A stretch of DNA of 40,852 bases from a virus: positions 1 to 40,852 of IMG/VR virus record IMGVR_UViG_3300029908_000059; one strand, 5' to 3'. The notes under the pieces were generated by a model. It worked only from the letters and a program-made list of their open reading frames with translations. It ran no database searches and was not told the DNA's origin. Positions 29,441-39,483 of this stretch are shown one piece after another. A program made the position numbers and the translations under genes. Numbering within the stretch: the stretch's first letter is position 1; each line of letters starts with the position of its first letter.

Positions 29441-32194
29441 TTACACCACATAAAGGTTAGTGCCATTGGCAAGGCTGGTAATACTCGTTCCCTGCGACGT
29501 TATGACCACACTGGAGGTCAATGCACCAGCGCCCTGTATTTGGCCGCTTGCCGGGGCTATAGTGACCGTATTGGCAGAGCTATCTATCTTCTTCACAATG
29601 TACTGGTTGCCTGCGTTTACAGGAAGAGTGTATGTCAAGTTTCCACTAGCTGCATTAGCTAGAATTATAATATTCAAGTTAGCTTGTGGAGAGATAGTCA
29701 TGGAACTTGATGAAGGAACTATCTGCGGCGCTGCCTCAAACAGGGTCACCGCATTCGCTCCCGTAAGACTCACATAGTCAAAATTGCTTGTAAAGGGGTT
29801 ATATACGAGCTTATTACCAAGCGCGGCCTGCTGTGCGTTATAAGATATACTATAAGCACCTGCGTCAGGAGTGACGAAGAAAGGGTTGCCAGCGTAGTCC
29901 GTAGTTACAACGCCATTAGTATTCGTACCGATACCTTTTGCGGGGCTTGAGTTTGACGGAACGAAATTGGCCGGTGTCGTAAAACCGCTAATCTCACCCG
30001 GCAATAACGGATTTGCATTGACACTGTTTAAATCGTAACCAGCACCTTGCCATAGTGTCCAAGTAGCACCGCTAGTGCCAATGCGCTGACCGCCCGGATT
30101 CCAGACATCATTATAATTAATTACTATATTAGTGGGCGCAGCACCCAATCCATTGGAATTTAAAGCATAGGTGTTGACGTTATTTGCAAGTGTAGTGCTG
30201 TTAATGAGGATGTTATTTTCGACAACAATGTCGTTGCACTGCTGTTGGTTAGTTACCGTAACAGAGTTAAACGATTGGCTGTCGGGGGCACACAGTACCG
30301 CATTACCAGTGTAAGTGGTGTCAATAACAAATATATTGTTATAACACGATGAATGGTTCGTAGCCTTAGCGTAAAATGCAGCTCCACCCTCAGCCTGTGT
30401 AGAATAAAATAAATTGTCATACGTCAATGAGCGATTTGTCGAGCTGCCTTTAATCAACTTCATCAAATAACCGATACTCCCGCCGTATATCTGATTGCGA
30501 TATATCTGCCCACGCGTAATGCAGAACATAACATTCATATGCGTTTCTAGCGCATTGCTAGTGGCATAAGTGATGTTATTGCGGATAACAGAATCGGTAA
30601 TACCATACGGGCCGGTGCATAAAGCAAATAGAAGCGCCTTAGATGTTTGTGCAGTCCATGAGCTACCGTTAGCAGAAACAAGCGTACTACCTGCCGTTAC
30701 CGTCGCATTGCTCTGGATAGTCACATAATTCGTGCCATCTATTGTTCCCGTATAGCTCAACACTAAGTGAATTTTGGTGCTTGGAGCGACATAAGTATGG
30801 TTAGCAAAATCGAATTGGTAGGGTAACGCGCTTCCTGTAAGTGACGCTGCGCTAAGTGTCGTATCCGAAGTCTCAATAAGCGTCCCCGGTACGCCCGCAT
30901 TATCCAGATAAGCAGAGCAACTGATGGTGCCAGTCGGTGAGCCAGACTTTGCCATGTTAACGATGTAAGAGCCAAGATAAGAGCAATGGGCGGAAGATAT
31001 AGCAGTAGTGGTGCAGAACTGGTCTACATATGTATTGCCAGATACATCACCCAAGTTTTGATTTCCAGTTGTAGTGGCAATATTCTGAACATCAGTTGCA
31101 TACCCATCAGTGCCAATAGCAATGCAGTGCTGTGAACCATTGCTCGTAACCGTATTATTATAGACTATTGCAGAGCCATTACCGTTGGTTATAGCAATCG
31201 GATCAACGTTTATTGTAGTTCCTGTATTGCTCAGTACACCATCGTGAATTGTCGGGCAGACGACTAACTCATTCGGGCCATAATAAACACCACGAGTAGT
31301 ATTTGCACCGTAAGTATAGGTGAAATTATTTATAGTAATTGAACCTGTGACAGTCAAAGTTGTATCGATAGAATTGCACACAATCATACCGGGGGTGTTT
31401 GTCGTATCAAAGTTATTGGCTGCAATAGAAACAATAGAACCCGATAGCTTAATGGGCTGTGCATTACCTGTAAATTGCGGTCTTCCTCCATTAACATCTG
31501 TAGTAAGGATAAGCGCACCCACCGTTGATGATGGGTTGCCAAACGCTATAAAAGGTGTGCCATTTGCGCCAAGAGAAGGCATCGTAAAAGCCCCACCTTG
31601 AATTTGTAGCGTGCTGGCAGTTGTGGAATTTAAATAGCCAATAGCCCCTCCGAGCGCCGTGGCATCAACTATATATCGATCGATAATATAGTTACCCACT
31701 TGGGCGCCGCAGTTTAGAGTTACAGCAGTGGCATTTGCCGCTACATTGACCGGGCGCAGCCGAGTGAAGGTGCTATTTCCTGATTGGTGCGGAGTAAAAG
31801 CGGGTTTCGCAGATACATTTTGGCAATCAAATACAAAGTCAGTAATGGTCTGCATTGTGGCAGAAGTATCGCCTTGTGTATTGGCAACACGGCTCGTTGC
31901 AGTAGATTGTACAACCAAGAAACCAGTTGATGTGAAGTTCGGATCGGCCATGTAGTTGTTCTTCTTGCCACCAAAATCAAGGTAGCCAGAACCACTATTT
32001 TCTACATAGGGATTATTAGCCGCAGTAGCACTATTGCTTGAAGGATTGACGATGCAGGTATCGCCAGTGCTTGCCATAATCGAGATGGCATGAGCAATTG
32101 TCAGAAACGGAGTCGATTGGCTCGTACCATTATTCGTATCAACACCCAGTGCGTAGCCGTTGGAACTATTATTTGAAACATAATATGTTGTCAT
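29441..32194 (-). CDS. Large parallel beta-helix tail fibre/tailspike protein
   Basis: 917 residues. The N-terminus (TYYVSNNSSNGYALGVDTNN, then SQSTPFLTIAHAI and GDTCIVNP) is the entry motif of pectate-lyase-like right-handed beta-helices. The middle repeats N-rich coils (NNITYATSNALE, NNIFVIDT, NNILINST) over hundreds of residues. The C-terminal 130 residues form a separate beta-rich, probably trimerising, domain. It would bind or cut host glycans. AGGAG upstream. No catalytic residues can be named. Confidence 0.75.
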   Translation of the reverse strand: MTTYYVSNNSSNGYALGVDTNNGTSQSTPFLTIAHAISIMASTGDTCIVNPSSNSATAANNPYVENSGSGYLDFGGKKNNYMADPNFTSTGFLVVQSTATSRVANTQGDTSATMQTITDFVFDCQNVSAKPAFTPHQSGNSTFTRLRPVNVAANATAVTLNCGAQVGNYIIDRYIVDATALGGAIGYLNSTTASTLQIQGGAFTMPSLGANGTPFIAFGNPSSTVGALILTTDVNGGRPQFTGNAQPIKLSGSIVSIAANNFDTTNTPGMIVCNSIDTTLTVTGSITINNFTYTYGANTTRGVYYGPNELVVCPTIHDGVLSNTGTTINVDPIAITNGNGSAIVYNNTVTSNGSQHCIAIGTDGYATDVQNIATTTGNQNLGDVSGNTYVDQFCTTTAISSAHCSYLGSYIVNMAKSGSPTGTISCSAYLDNAGVPGTLIETSDTTLSAASLTGSALPYQFDFANHTYVAPSTKIHLVLSYTGTIDGTNYVTIQSNATVTAGSTLVSANGSSWTAQTSKALLFALCTGPYGITDSVIRNNITYATSNALETHMNVMFCITRGQIYRNQIYGGSIGYLMKLIKGSSTNRSLTYDNLFYSTQAEGGAAFYAKATNHSSCYNNIFVIDTTYTGNAVLCAPDSQSFNSVTVTNQQQCNDIVVENNILINSTTLANNVNTYALNSNGLGAAPTNIVINYNDVWNPGGQRIGTSGATWTLWQGAGYDLNSVNANPLLPGEISGFTTPANFVPSNSSPAKGIGTNTNGVVTTDYAGNPFFVTPDAGAYSISYNAQQAALGNKLVYNPFTSNFDYVSLTGANAVTLFEAAPQIVPSSSSMTISPQANLNIIILANAASGNLTYTLPVNAGNQYIVKKIDSSANTVTIAPASGQIQGAGALTSSVVITSQGTSITSLANGTNLYVV

Positions 32195-32204
32195 TTTTTA
32201 TCTC

Positions 32205-32462
32205 CTACGAATAAGTGTAGGAAGCGCGATTATTCCATATTAAGTTTGTCGCGGGATTTCCATTGTTATTGCTTGCAAATAATGCTGTAGAATTTACATT
32301 CCCATTTCCATCATAACCCAATTCTCTAATGGCTAATCCAGCGGCGCTTTGTAACGTACCCAATAATCCATATCCCAAATAAAGTGGCTGATTACCTGTT
32401 GCGCTATTATCTATGAATAAAAGAACATAATTAGGCGGTAATGATATTGAAATGTCTGCCAT
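32205..32462 (-). CDS. Small putative tail-fibre-region protein
   Basis: 85 residues, beta-rich (DISISLPPNYVLLFIDNSAT, LGTLQSAAGLAIRELGYDGN). AGGGA upstream. Just before the beta-helix gene; could be an adaptor or chaperone. No family recognised. Confidence 0.5.
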   Translation of the reverse strand: MADISISLPPNYVLLFIDNSATGNQPLYLGYGLLGTLQSAAGLAIRELGYDGNGNVNSTALFASNNNGNPATNLIWNNRASYTYS

Positions 32463-32492
32463 AAATTTTTTCCCTAAATTCTCTATATCAAA

Positions 32493-32723
32493 TTAGCTTG
32501 CCGTTGTCGAAGTGATTCTCTGAAAACCACCCGCGCCATCGGCAAAATACATTGTATTCAATCCACTGTTTTGTGAGCTTGCAGGCACATAATAAAACGC
32601 AGGCAATACTGCTATTAATGATGCAGCTTTTGCCAAGGCATAACTCGCAAACACCTGAATTGGCGTTCCTGCTGGCCCCTGCGGCCCCGCATTCGCAATT
32701 GTTACTGTAATGTCTGTACTCAT
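32493..32723 (-). CDS. Small protein with collagen-like triplets
   Basis: 76 residues. GPQGPAGTP near the N-terminus is a short collagen-like stretch, common in phage fibre proteins; a compact C-terminus (YFADGAGGFQRIT) follows. Overlaps the BppU-like gene by 4 nt. Likely fibre part or tip. Confidence 0.55.
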   Translation of the reverse strand: MSTDITVTIANAGPQGPAGTPIQVFASYALAKAASLIAVLPAFYYVPASSQNSGLNTMYFADGAGGFQRITSTTAS

Positions 32724-33088
32724 GGGACTGGCGATACACTAGGGGTTACACTAAAAATTCCCTGAATTAATGGAGTCTCCGCACCATTCGGCGCAATCAT
32801 CCAAAAATCCCAAGGCACATAATTTGTAGGAAATGCTGCCGTGGTGGTCGATGACATATTAAGTTGCACTATTCCATTGACCGCATCCGTCACCACAATA
32901 GCACCGCCGCCACTAGTAAACTCAATAGGTGTTTCAAAGTTTATTTGTGATTTAAAACTATAACCCGTTAAGTTTAAAGCCGCACCATTAGCTTGAATCG
33001 TTAAAGACAGCGCAACGGTTTCACCCTGAATTATGGATATATTAGTTTGTACACCAGATGGATTTCCACAATTCTGCGATATAATCAT
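32720..33088 (-). CDS. BppU-like baseplate/receptor-binding N-terminal domain protein
   Basis: 122 residues. IIQGETVALSLTIQANGAAL, NLTGYSFKSQI and VPWDFWMIAPNG resemble the N-terminal Ig-like domain of baseplate upper protein (BppU) and related fibre adaptors. 1-nt overlap with the next gene upstream. Confidence 0.6.
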   Translation of the reverse strand: MIISQNCGNPSGVQTNISIIQGETVALSLTIQANGAALNLTGYSFKSQINFETPIEFTSGGGAIVVTDAVNGIVQLNMSSTTTAAFPTNYVPWDFWMIAPNGAETPLIQGIFSVTPSVSPVP

Positions 33089-34257
33089 TAAGCGTATTGT
33101 CCGCCTGTTGATGTTGTCCCGGATGAACTTCCGGGGAAATAATTAGCTCCGCCACTATTTGTATTAATAGTCCCATTTAAATTTGCGGCATATCTAACGC
33201 CTGTTGCAGATCCTGAAAAGGTAATAGTCTCTGCGACAAGGGCCGAATTAGCGGAAGCAAAAGCGAATGCTCCGGAAAAAGCAGGTGTACCGGTAAGAGT
33301 AATTGTCTCATTATTACAATTTAAATTTGCCACTTGATTCAGAAAATAATGATATTGAGCAGCCCCACTAATAGTATAATTTGTATTGATATTTATATTT
33401 CCACCATTAGTCGCAGCCACATGATTACCAGCGCAAGCCCCAAAAATCATAGCCCCTGTTACATTTATAGCGCCCAGCGTTGCGGCTTGTAAGCAATTCC
33501 CTGATGTAGCTGTTTGTAATTGCAATCCGCCCACCACTAAAGAGCTGTTAATTACAGTAATGCAGGCCGCGCTTGTAGTGGATATAATGCAATTAGAGGG
33601 CGTTGAAGTGTTGCCGAGAATTGCAACGCTTCCTTCGCCAGTAAATTGCCCTGTAACAGAGACAGGAGTTGTATAAGTTCCTGTTGCAACATTAATAGTT
33701 GCAGTATACCCAGCAAGATCAATACTGGATTGAATATAATTTATTGCATGCTGAATAGTAAGCCAAGGCGATCCAGAAGTTCCTGCATTACTATCATTGC
33801 CTGTTGTGGCCACATAAAAATTGGTATTCGCACTTAGCACTATTCGAGATGCTGCGGCCCAATAAGTACCATTAGATAATGCGTTCCCGGTATTAGCATT
33901 TGTCAGCGATGTATATAAAGGAAATCCACCAACTGGGCGCGTAACATCTCCAATATTATAGGTCGTTCCTGCATCATATTCAGGAATTCCGCGCTCAAGT
34001 AAATAGGCGATTTGTGTGGTCAAATAGTTATCAACCGAATTCATATCCTCAATAGCAGGAAATTTAGTGGATCCTAAAGTTGCCGCTAGCCAGCCAGCGG
34101 CCCACGATCCGCTTTGTCCGGTTTGAATATTTGATAGATTGTTTGAACTTCCAGCTTCAGTGGTAACAACGCCATTTGCTCCAGCACCAAATCCGCCCGT
34201 AGGAGTTAGGCCGGTGGTTGCAAATAATTGTGCGGTTGCGCGTGTAATACCAGCCAT
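33088..34257 (-). CDS. Tail fibre protein with beta-helix domain
   Basis: 389 residues. The N-terminal 130 residues (MAGITRATAQLFATTGLTPT, ERGIPEYDAGTTYNIGDV) look like a virion-attachment region with a chitin-binding-like YNIGDVTRP turn. From about 150 (NFYVATTGNDSNAGTSGSPW) a pectate-lyase-type beta-helix begins. A second, smaller relative of the gene at 29441. AGGT upstream. Confidence 0.68.
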   Translation of the reverse strand: MAGITRATAQLFATTGLTPTGGFGAGANGVVTTEAGSSNNLSNIQTGQSGSWAAGWLAATLGSTKFPAIEDMNSVDNYLTTQIAYLLERGIPEYDAGTTYNIGDVTRPVGGFPLYTSLTNANTGNALSNGTYWAAASRIVLSANTNFYVATTGNDSNAGTSGSPWLTIQHAINYIQSSIDLAGYTATINVATGTYTTPVSVTGQFTGEGSVAILGNTSTPSNCIISTTSAACITVINSSLVVGGLQLQTATSGNCLQAATLGAINVTGAMIFGACAGNHVAATNGGNININTNYTISGAAQYHYFLNQVANLNCNNETITLTGTPAFSGAFAFASANSALVAETITFSGSATGVRYAANLNGTINTNSGGANYFPGSSSGTTSTGGQYA

Positions 34258-34264
34258 GATTTAC

Positions 34265-35056
34265 CTATGAGATCTGAGAATATTCTAATACTTGTCCGGC
34301 AAGCGTAGCATAATTAGAGTAAGTTGAAAAGCCATAACCAAAAGAGGAATAAACGCTGTGCGCGGCATCCGCATAAGTTGTCATTGAAAACATCAAATCG
34401 GTTATATTATTAACTACAGAAAATCCTACGCCTTCAGGAACAGGTAAAAGCCCTTTAAAGATTATAGTATTAAGAAGCGTCGAAATAGGGCCGACAAAGA
34501 AAAATGTCATCGACATATTGTAATTAGATTCTGCATGAACCTGATCACCAAATATAGTCCATAAGGCCGAATCAATAGCATATGCGCTATAATTCATGTT
34601 GTTACAAAGTATCATGAATTGAATCAAAAGCAGAAAATCCGCATCTGAAAGCGCATTTTGCGAGGTAACAATGTCGTTATAAACGAGCGTTCCATTGTAA
34701 TCATAGTCAGGAAATGTCGCGTATGTGCCAAAACCAAAAGCAGGGGGAGATGCAGGCAATGATGAATGCTGGCTATAGTTAACCATTGCAAAATAGTTAA
34801 TTAAATCAATAGCAGAGTAATAACGATTTACGCCTACATATTTACCAATAACATCAAGCTGATCACCAACAGCCGTGGGGCCTAATGCGGGATTTATGTT
34901 ATAAGCATTTAATACATCAAAATAGACGTTATTGGCTAAAAGTGCAGTCACAAATGTTGTGATGGTTGCGCTTGCTTTTGGTAACCCATGATATTGAATT
35001 ATCAATAAATTTACATAATATTCAATAAGCTGGTCTATTGATTGCTGTGTAGCCAT
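34265..35056 (-). CDS. DUF2612-like tail/baseplate protein
   Basis: 263 residues. LGPTAVGDQLDVIGKYVGVN around residues 80-100 and the overall layout match DUF2612 (PF11041), encoded after baseplate J in contractile-tail phages. It probably links baseplate and fibres. Shares one base with the J-like gene. Confidence 0.75.
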   Translation of the reverse strand: MATQQSIDQLIEYYVNLLIIQYHGLPKASATITTFVTALLANNVYFDVLNAYNINPALGPTAVGDQLDVIGKYVGVNRYYSAIDLINYFAMVNYSQHSSLPASPPAFGFGTYATFPDYDYNGTLVYNDIVTSQNALSDADFLLLIQFMILCNNMNYSAYAIDSALWTIFGDQVHAESNYNMSMTFFFVGPISTLLNTIIFKGLLPVPEGVGFSVVNNITDLMFSMTTYADAAHSVYSSFGYGFSTYSNYATLAGQVLEYSQIS

Positions 35057-36252
35057 TATACTACCGTAATGCTAATGTTCGCACCCGATACAGTGAACTC
35101 AGAAGCAATAGTGCTGGGCGCTAAGTAATCCGTCCATGTTGAATTATCCGGCGATATTTGAACCAGAACCGGAACGCCACCACCGCCTTGCGCCGCAATG
35201 GCTGCAACCGCCACGGCAGTAATAGAAGATGTTTCCGCAAATTGGCCGATTCCATAGGTAAGATTTGCGGCAATATAAGCTTGAATGGCAGAGATAGAAA
35301 ATTCAAATCCCGGTACTGTGCGCTTAATATCAAATTCAATATAAAGCGTTTCGGGTGTTGGATTATCCCATTTTGCCGTAAATATAGCGCCGCTTGGTGT
35401 GGTTACAGAATAAGAATTGCTTCCTTTCATATCACAGCCATCGGAAATTGTTTTATACATTAAATTAGCAATATCAGAAGACGCTCCGCCAGCCTCTACC
35501 ACCCAAATACAATGTGGCGGTATACTATTGGCATCAGTAGTATCTGTACGATTCTGATACACAACAGCTTCTGTAACTCCGGGTAATGCAAGCAGATTTC
35601 CTTGCAATCCAGTGCTATTGCCGGATGTTGCATTGGCAGTGCTTTGTGCGCGCCTAATGCGAAACTGGCCGTCTGTCTCTTGAGTGATGCCAACCGTTAT
35701 GGCGCTATTAGGATTATTTACCGATACAACGCCGGGAATGATGGTCACTGGCGTGGTTATCGTATTAATGGGAACTGAAACCTGCCCAACTTGCTGCGCA
35801 CGGAAATCGCATACTGTAGTTCCCGCCGTGAGCGTTGTGGTTGCGGCTAGTATAAATAAATTACCAGAACTGTCTTGTACTGTATAGCCTACGCCATTTG
35901 GGTTATTATAATTAGAATCAAGTCCGGCCAGTGTAACGGTAGCATTTGTGACTATGCTTATGGGCTGAACGGTATATGTGCCACCAATACGTGGTATATT
36001 GTTTATTGCACACCGCTGGTCTAATTGAATGCCGACGGCCTGATCAGGGTCAAAACTGTTATTTATGGAAACCAAAAGCTCGCGAATATCAACGTTAGCC
36101 TGCGTATTAATACCAATAAACTGCCCATCGGGACTATTGGAATCCACGTTAATGTCAGCGCCATAAATAGCCTGCATGCCAGTGGTTAGCGTAGTGGTGA
36201 TTTCCGCTGCAGTGGATACTGTAAGGCCGTCAACGCCTATTGAATCAACCAT
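35056..36252 (-). CDS. Baseplate J-like protein
   Basis: 398 residues. N-terminus with TTLTTGMQAIYGADINVDSN and QLDQRCAINNIPRIGGTYT, middle ITQETDGQFRIRRAQSTANA, then SGNSTGLQGNLLALPGVTEA, are the hallmarks of baseplate J/gp47 proteins. It is a wedge protein of contractile tails. Overlaps the gp25/46-like gene by 8 nt. Confidence 0.9.
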   Translation of the reverse strand: MVDSIGVDGLTVSTAAEITTTLTTGMQAIYGADINVDSNSPDGQFIGINTQANVDIRELLVSINNSFDPDQAVGIQLDQRCAINNIPRIGGTYTVQPISIVTNATVTLAGLDSNYNNPNGVGYTVQDSSGNLFILAATTTLTAGTTVCDFRAQQVGQVSVPINTITTPVTIIPGVVSVNNPNSAITVGITQETDGQFRIRRAQSTANATSGNSTGLQGNLLALPGVTEAVVYQNRTDTTDANSIPPHCIWVVEAGGASSDIANLMYKTISDGCDMKGSNSYSVTTPSGAIFTAKWDNPTPETLYIEFDIKRTVPGFEFSISAIQAYIAANLTYGIGQFAETSSITAVAVAAIAAQGGGGVPVLVQISPDNSTWTDYLAPSTIASEFTVSGANISITVV

Positions 36253-36610
36253 TCTGGATATCCTGCATTAGTGTATTTTGATAGCTTTGCGAAAATATAG
36301 TGTCGATAGTATAATTTGCGGTAAATCTCCGGTCGGGAGTTAAAGTGGCATAAAATGAAACTAGCCCCTGCACCCCATAACTTTGCAAAATAACGCGCCT
36401 TAAATTTAATTCTAGCACACTTTCTTTTCCAACACTACCGAGCAAGTTTAGCCAATCAATCCCTGCCGCCATATCGAAAAAACAGTCATTAACCCACGAC
36501 AAAAGGCGCGTATCTATATTGAGGCCAATGGCCGCATCATTAGTGATATAGTTGCCTATTCCCGATCCGAATGTCCAATCGCCCGAAGATGTTAGATTTC
36601 TAAATATCAT
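36245..36610 (-). CDS. Baseplate wedge/sheath initiator (gp25/gp46-like)
   Basis: 121 residues. NIDTRLLSWVNDCFFDMAAG, then IDWLNLLG and VLELNLRRVILQSYGVQGLV match the gp46/gp25-like phage protein type encoded next to baseplate J. It nucleates sheath assembly. Supports a contractile tail. Confidence 0.8.
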   Translation of the reverse strand: MIFRNLTSSGDWTFGSGIGNYITNDAAIGLNIDTRLLSWVNDCFFDMAAGIDWLNLLGSVGKESVLELNLRRVILQSYGVQGLVSFYATLTPDRRFTANYTIDTIFSQSYQNTLMQDIQNG

Positions 36611-37353
36611 ATAGGGCTACCCGTATCGCCACCGCCTGTTTGAACGCCACCATGGACATGAGTCTGCAAGCTTATGGAGCCAGCAACCACATCTCCGGTC
36701 GTATGAATTGCACCATTGACAGTAAATGGTACTGAAGCGCTATTTTCATTTATCACATTTATGACGCCTTGCACAGTAACAAGGGGGGAATTGAGATTTA
36801 TCTGCGTTGGTGCGGTTATGGTAACAATTTGTCCGGTTCCATCAATTTCGACGAATGTTGCCCCATCATCGCTGCGTAATTGTGCGGTACTAGTTGATAC
36901 ACCTGATAACGATCTAGGATAAGAGCGGATGCCAACTAATGCATATGCATCTGACCAATCATGAAGGCGGGGAGTTGATGGGACACTCAATGTTCCGCCG
37001 CTTAACATAAAATTATCAAGCTCTCTGTCGTTAAATATTACAATGCACTCATCACCTGTTTTAATGGGAAATGTAAGTGTATACCCTCCCCCACAAGGAT
37101 AAAATACCGGAACATTTACTAATGGCGAATAAGTCGCCGTTGTCCTTGTGCCATCTGGTTGTACGCTTGTAACTTGCTGTTGCGCAATTTGCACTGTAAC
37201 AGTCTGATTAGAAGCATCAAATGATTGTATAACTCCGGGTCGCGCACAGTTTATTTGCTTACGAATCTCTTCACTCAAAGAAACATCAATAGATCTTGGA
37301 TCTGGTTTTGATAGTGCTTGGAATGTAGGTTGAATTGGATTGGTTACTGTCAT
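36607..37353 (-). CDS. Baseplate spike protein (gp138/gpV-like)
   Basis: 248 residues. An N-terminal OB-like domain (INCARPGVIQSFDASNQTVT, VFYPCGGGYTLTFPIKTGDE, CIVIFNDRELDNF) fits Gp138_N; the C-terminal part (IDGTGQIVTITAPTQINLNS, ending HVHGGVQTGGGDTGSPI) is a beta-helical tip. It punctures the host envelope. Confidence 0.82.
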   Translation of the reverse strand: MTVTNPIQPTFQALSKPDPRSIDVSLSEEIRKQINCARPGVIQSFDASNQTVTVQIAQQQVTSVQPDGTRTTATYSPLVNVPVFYPCGGGYTLTFPIKTGDECIVIFNDRELDNFMLSGGTLSVPSTPRLHDWSDAYALVGIRSYPRSLSGVSTSTAQLRSDDGATFVEIDGTGQIVTITAPTQINLNSPLVTVQGVINVINENSASVPFTVNGAIHTTGDVVAGSISLQTHVHGGVQTGGGDTGSPI

Positions 37354-38246
37354 GATCCCTGCAGCTTTGTATAATTAAAGTAATTAGCGGCCAAAAGAAA
37401 AAATGTTGTTCTACAATCTCCAGAAACCGCGCCAGATATAACTCCAGCGTGCTGAAATCCAACAACCTTATAGCTTCCATTGTATACTGGTTCCACAGCG
37501 GAGTTAATATTTAATATTTGATTGATTGTGACCCCGGCCTCCAAAAGAGTTGTAACGGTCATAAAAGCAAATTCCCTGCGCGGAGTCTCTAATAAGCCAG
37601 AGCTTGCATCTAACGTAGTTAAGGAAGTCGCTATTAATGCTTCATTATCCTGCAACACATATGCTTTGCCATTATCAATATAACCCCTATTACCGCTATA
37701 TTGCTGAATAAGCTGCCATGCATTCCCATTTAATACTATGGCCCTAGGAAAAACCATGTTCCAATTACCAACACACCCATATTGAACATTTGGAAGTGCC
37801 GCTATTAAAGCTTTAAAAACCTGCGCTAGAGTAGTGCCAGCGACGAGGGTTGTATTAATATTCCCCGATGCCACATCAAAAGCCCCAGAAAGACCTTCTA
37901 TATGCGTTATAAGATCAGTGCCCTCCCTAACTGAGCTAGCCAGAAAAATATCACCGCTGTAAACCTGATATAACGTAGAGCCATATCCGATTTGTAATGA
38001 AACAGAGCTTCTTCCAACATTAACTCCATTTATATATTTTTCTTGGAGATTAAATGTATCTTGGTAAATTCTGCGACGATTAGATAAAGACAAATTATAA
38101 ATATCAATGCTTATATTATTTAGACTTGCGACTATATCGCGCTTCATATGAAAACGAATAGTAAAGGGCGGCTGCACCACAATAACGGGCTCACCATCTT
38201 TTGGGTCAATAGTCAGTATGTAATTCCTATTGAATTTTTGGCTCAC
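37350..38246 (-). CDS. Baseplate hub protein
   Basis: 298 residues. SLQIGYGSTLYQVYSGDIFL and a later VPRREFAF-like strand pattern match gp27/D-type hub proteins of small contractile phages. It lies between the plug and spike genes, as in Pam3-like baseplates. 4-nt overlaps with both neighbours. Confidence 0.7.
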   Translation of the reverse strand: MSQKFNRNYILTIDPKDGEPVIVVQPPFTIRFHMKRDIVASLNNISIDIYNLSLSNRRRIYQDTFNLQEKYINGVNVGRSSVSLQIGYGSTLYQVYSGDIFLASSVREGTDLITHIEGLSGAFDVASGNINTTLVAGTTLAQVFKALIAALPNVQYGCVGNWNMVFPRAIVLNGNAWQLIQQYSGNRGYIDNGKAYVLQDNEALIATSLTTLDASSGLLETPRREFAFMTVTTLLEAGVTINQILNINSAVEPVYNGSYKVVGFQHAGVISGAVSGDCRTTFFLLAANYFNYTKLQGS

Positions 38247-38581
38247 GTAAAAAGCGCCGCCTCAACCGCAGCTACATCCGCGCTATTCAATAAATAGAGG
38301 CTGGAATTTAAACTTGAAAAGTCCTGCAATGTATACGGATCTAAAAAATATATATTAGTACAAGCCAATCCAAAGGGGATAATATTTCGCCATTGGCGTA
38401 GTAGATTCGGACTACATAAAATAGGTATTCCATCAGCCTCAAACCCTGCATAACTTATATTCATTTGCCACTGCTCAATGCGCGGCATAAACCTAATAGT
38501 TAATCCTATCTGTATAGTAGGAATACCCGTTAAAGTAAGTTGCTGTATTGGATTATTGGTTAGGGTATTTATCAAAAACAT
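38243..38581 (-). CDS. Baseplate plug protein (DUF6983/Pam3 gp18-like)
   Basis: 112 residues from ATG 38581; the open frame to 38716 upstream lies inside the Dit-like gene. PIQQLTLTGIPTIQIGLTIR, WQMNISYAGFEADGIPILCS, and SSLYLLNSADV match the small baseplate plug family. It follows the Dit-like gene and precedes the hub gene. Confidence 0.72.
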   Translation of the reverse strand: MFLINTLTNNPIQQLTLTGIPTIQIGLTIRFMPRIEQWQMNISYAGFEADGIPILCSPNLLRQWRNIIPFGLACTNIYFLDPYTLQDFSSLNSSLYLLNSADVAAVEAALFT

Positions 38582-38589
38582 AAAAATAC

Positions 38590-39483
38590 TTAATTTAACG
38601 GTGGCCCAAAATTGGTAGTGGCAGAAACTGACTCCGGAGTTACAGAGGTTGCGGCTCCCGGACATGGGCCTAGATTTGTTGAATTTGCAGCCTGAACATT
38701 GCTTACACCAGAGCATACTGCCGCTGGAGGCGTAACTCCAGCAGGTGTTGCACTTGCATTGCTTCCAGAGCTAAATGCCGTAGTAGATGTGGATGCAATT
38801 CTTATTTCCTTGAGGGATATGGAAAAATCAGAAATCCACATAGATTTTTCATCCTGCATAACCATAATATGCTCAATAGCCATGTTCGTCATGAACTCCC
38901 ACGGCGTTTGAATACCCATTAAAGTTCCGCTTTGCATTAATGCTTTGAAATAGGTATAAGCATTTTGTTGATTTTTTGTCGGGCCAAAGGCCCCTAGAAC
39001 ATTCTGCACAAGACCATAAATACTAGATGTTGCCCCCAATATACTTGCAGGATTTTCTAATATTCCCATAGGGCCAGTCAATGGACTAGCGAGGGCATTT
39101 TGAGCCTGAGTAGCCGATGCACTTAAGGTGGGAAGAAATGAAGATAAACTCGTTAGCTTCTGTGCTAATGTGTTTAATGTGCTCGGCGCATTACCAGCAG
39201 AATTATATACAAGCTCTCCAACATAGCCCTTAAGCGTTATACGTTTCGGGTGTATAGCAATATGATCCTGAATTGCAGTATTATCTTCTGTGTAATGGTC
39301 AGTTATATCGGCACTAAGGTTAGCCGCAGCCTCGCCCACAGCATTAAAAACAAAACCAGATATTCCAAATGCAGCAAGTGGCCCGACAATATATTGATTT
39401 ACAATGCTGGTTATGCCGGTGAGCGCACTTCCAACCGTGGCATTAGTACCTGATATTTGGTTTAGACTTTGTGTAAGGCCCAT
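38590..39483 (-). CDS. Dit-like tail/baseplate protein
   Basis: 297 residues. LSADITDHYTEDNTAIQDHI and HPKRITLKGYVGEL around residues 57-90 are the Dit-like N-terminal motif. The later SMWISDFSISLKEIRIA fits the same domain, and the C-terminus is a Ser/Ala/Pro-rich tail. Encoded directly after the tape-measure gene, as expected. Confidence 0.8.
   Translation of the reverse strand: MGLTQSLNQISGTNATVGSALTGITSIVNQYIVGPLAAFGISGFVFNAVGEAAANLSADITDHYTEDNTAIQDHIAIHPKRITLKGYVGELVYNSAGNAPSTLNTLAQKLTSLSSFLPTLSASATQAQNALASPLTGPMGILENPASILGATSSIYGLVQNVLGAFGPTKNQQNAYTYFKALMQSGTLMGIQTPWEFMTNMAIEHIMVMQDEKSMWISDFSISLKEIRIASTSTTAFSSGSNASATPAGVTPPAAVCSGVSNVQAANSTNLGPCPGAATSVTPESVSATTNFGPPLN

Noticed and set aside
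28044-31955. Several plus-strand open frames opposite the SGNH and beta-helix genes
   Set aside because: No ribosome sites, no domains, and the minus-strand genes have clear family features.
35158-35463. Plus-strand open frame of 101 codons opposite the baseplate J gene
   Set aside because: Unusual Arg/Asn/Cys composition and no initiation signals; a shadow of a well-supported gene.
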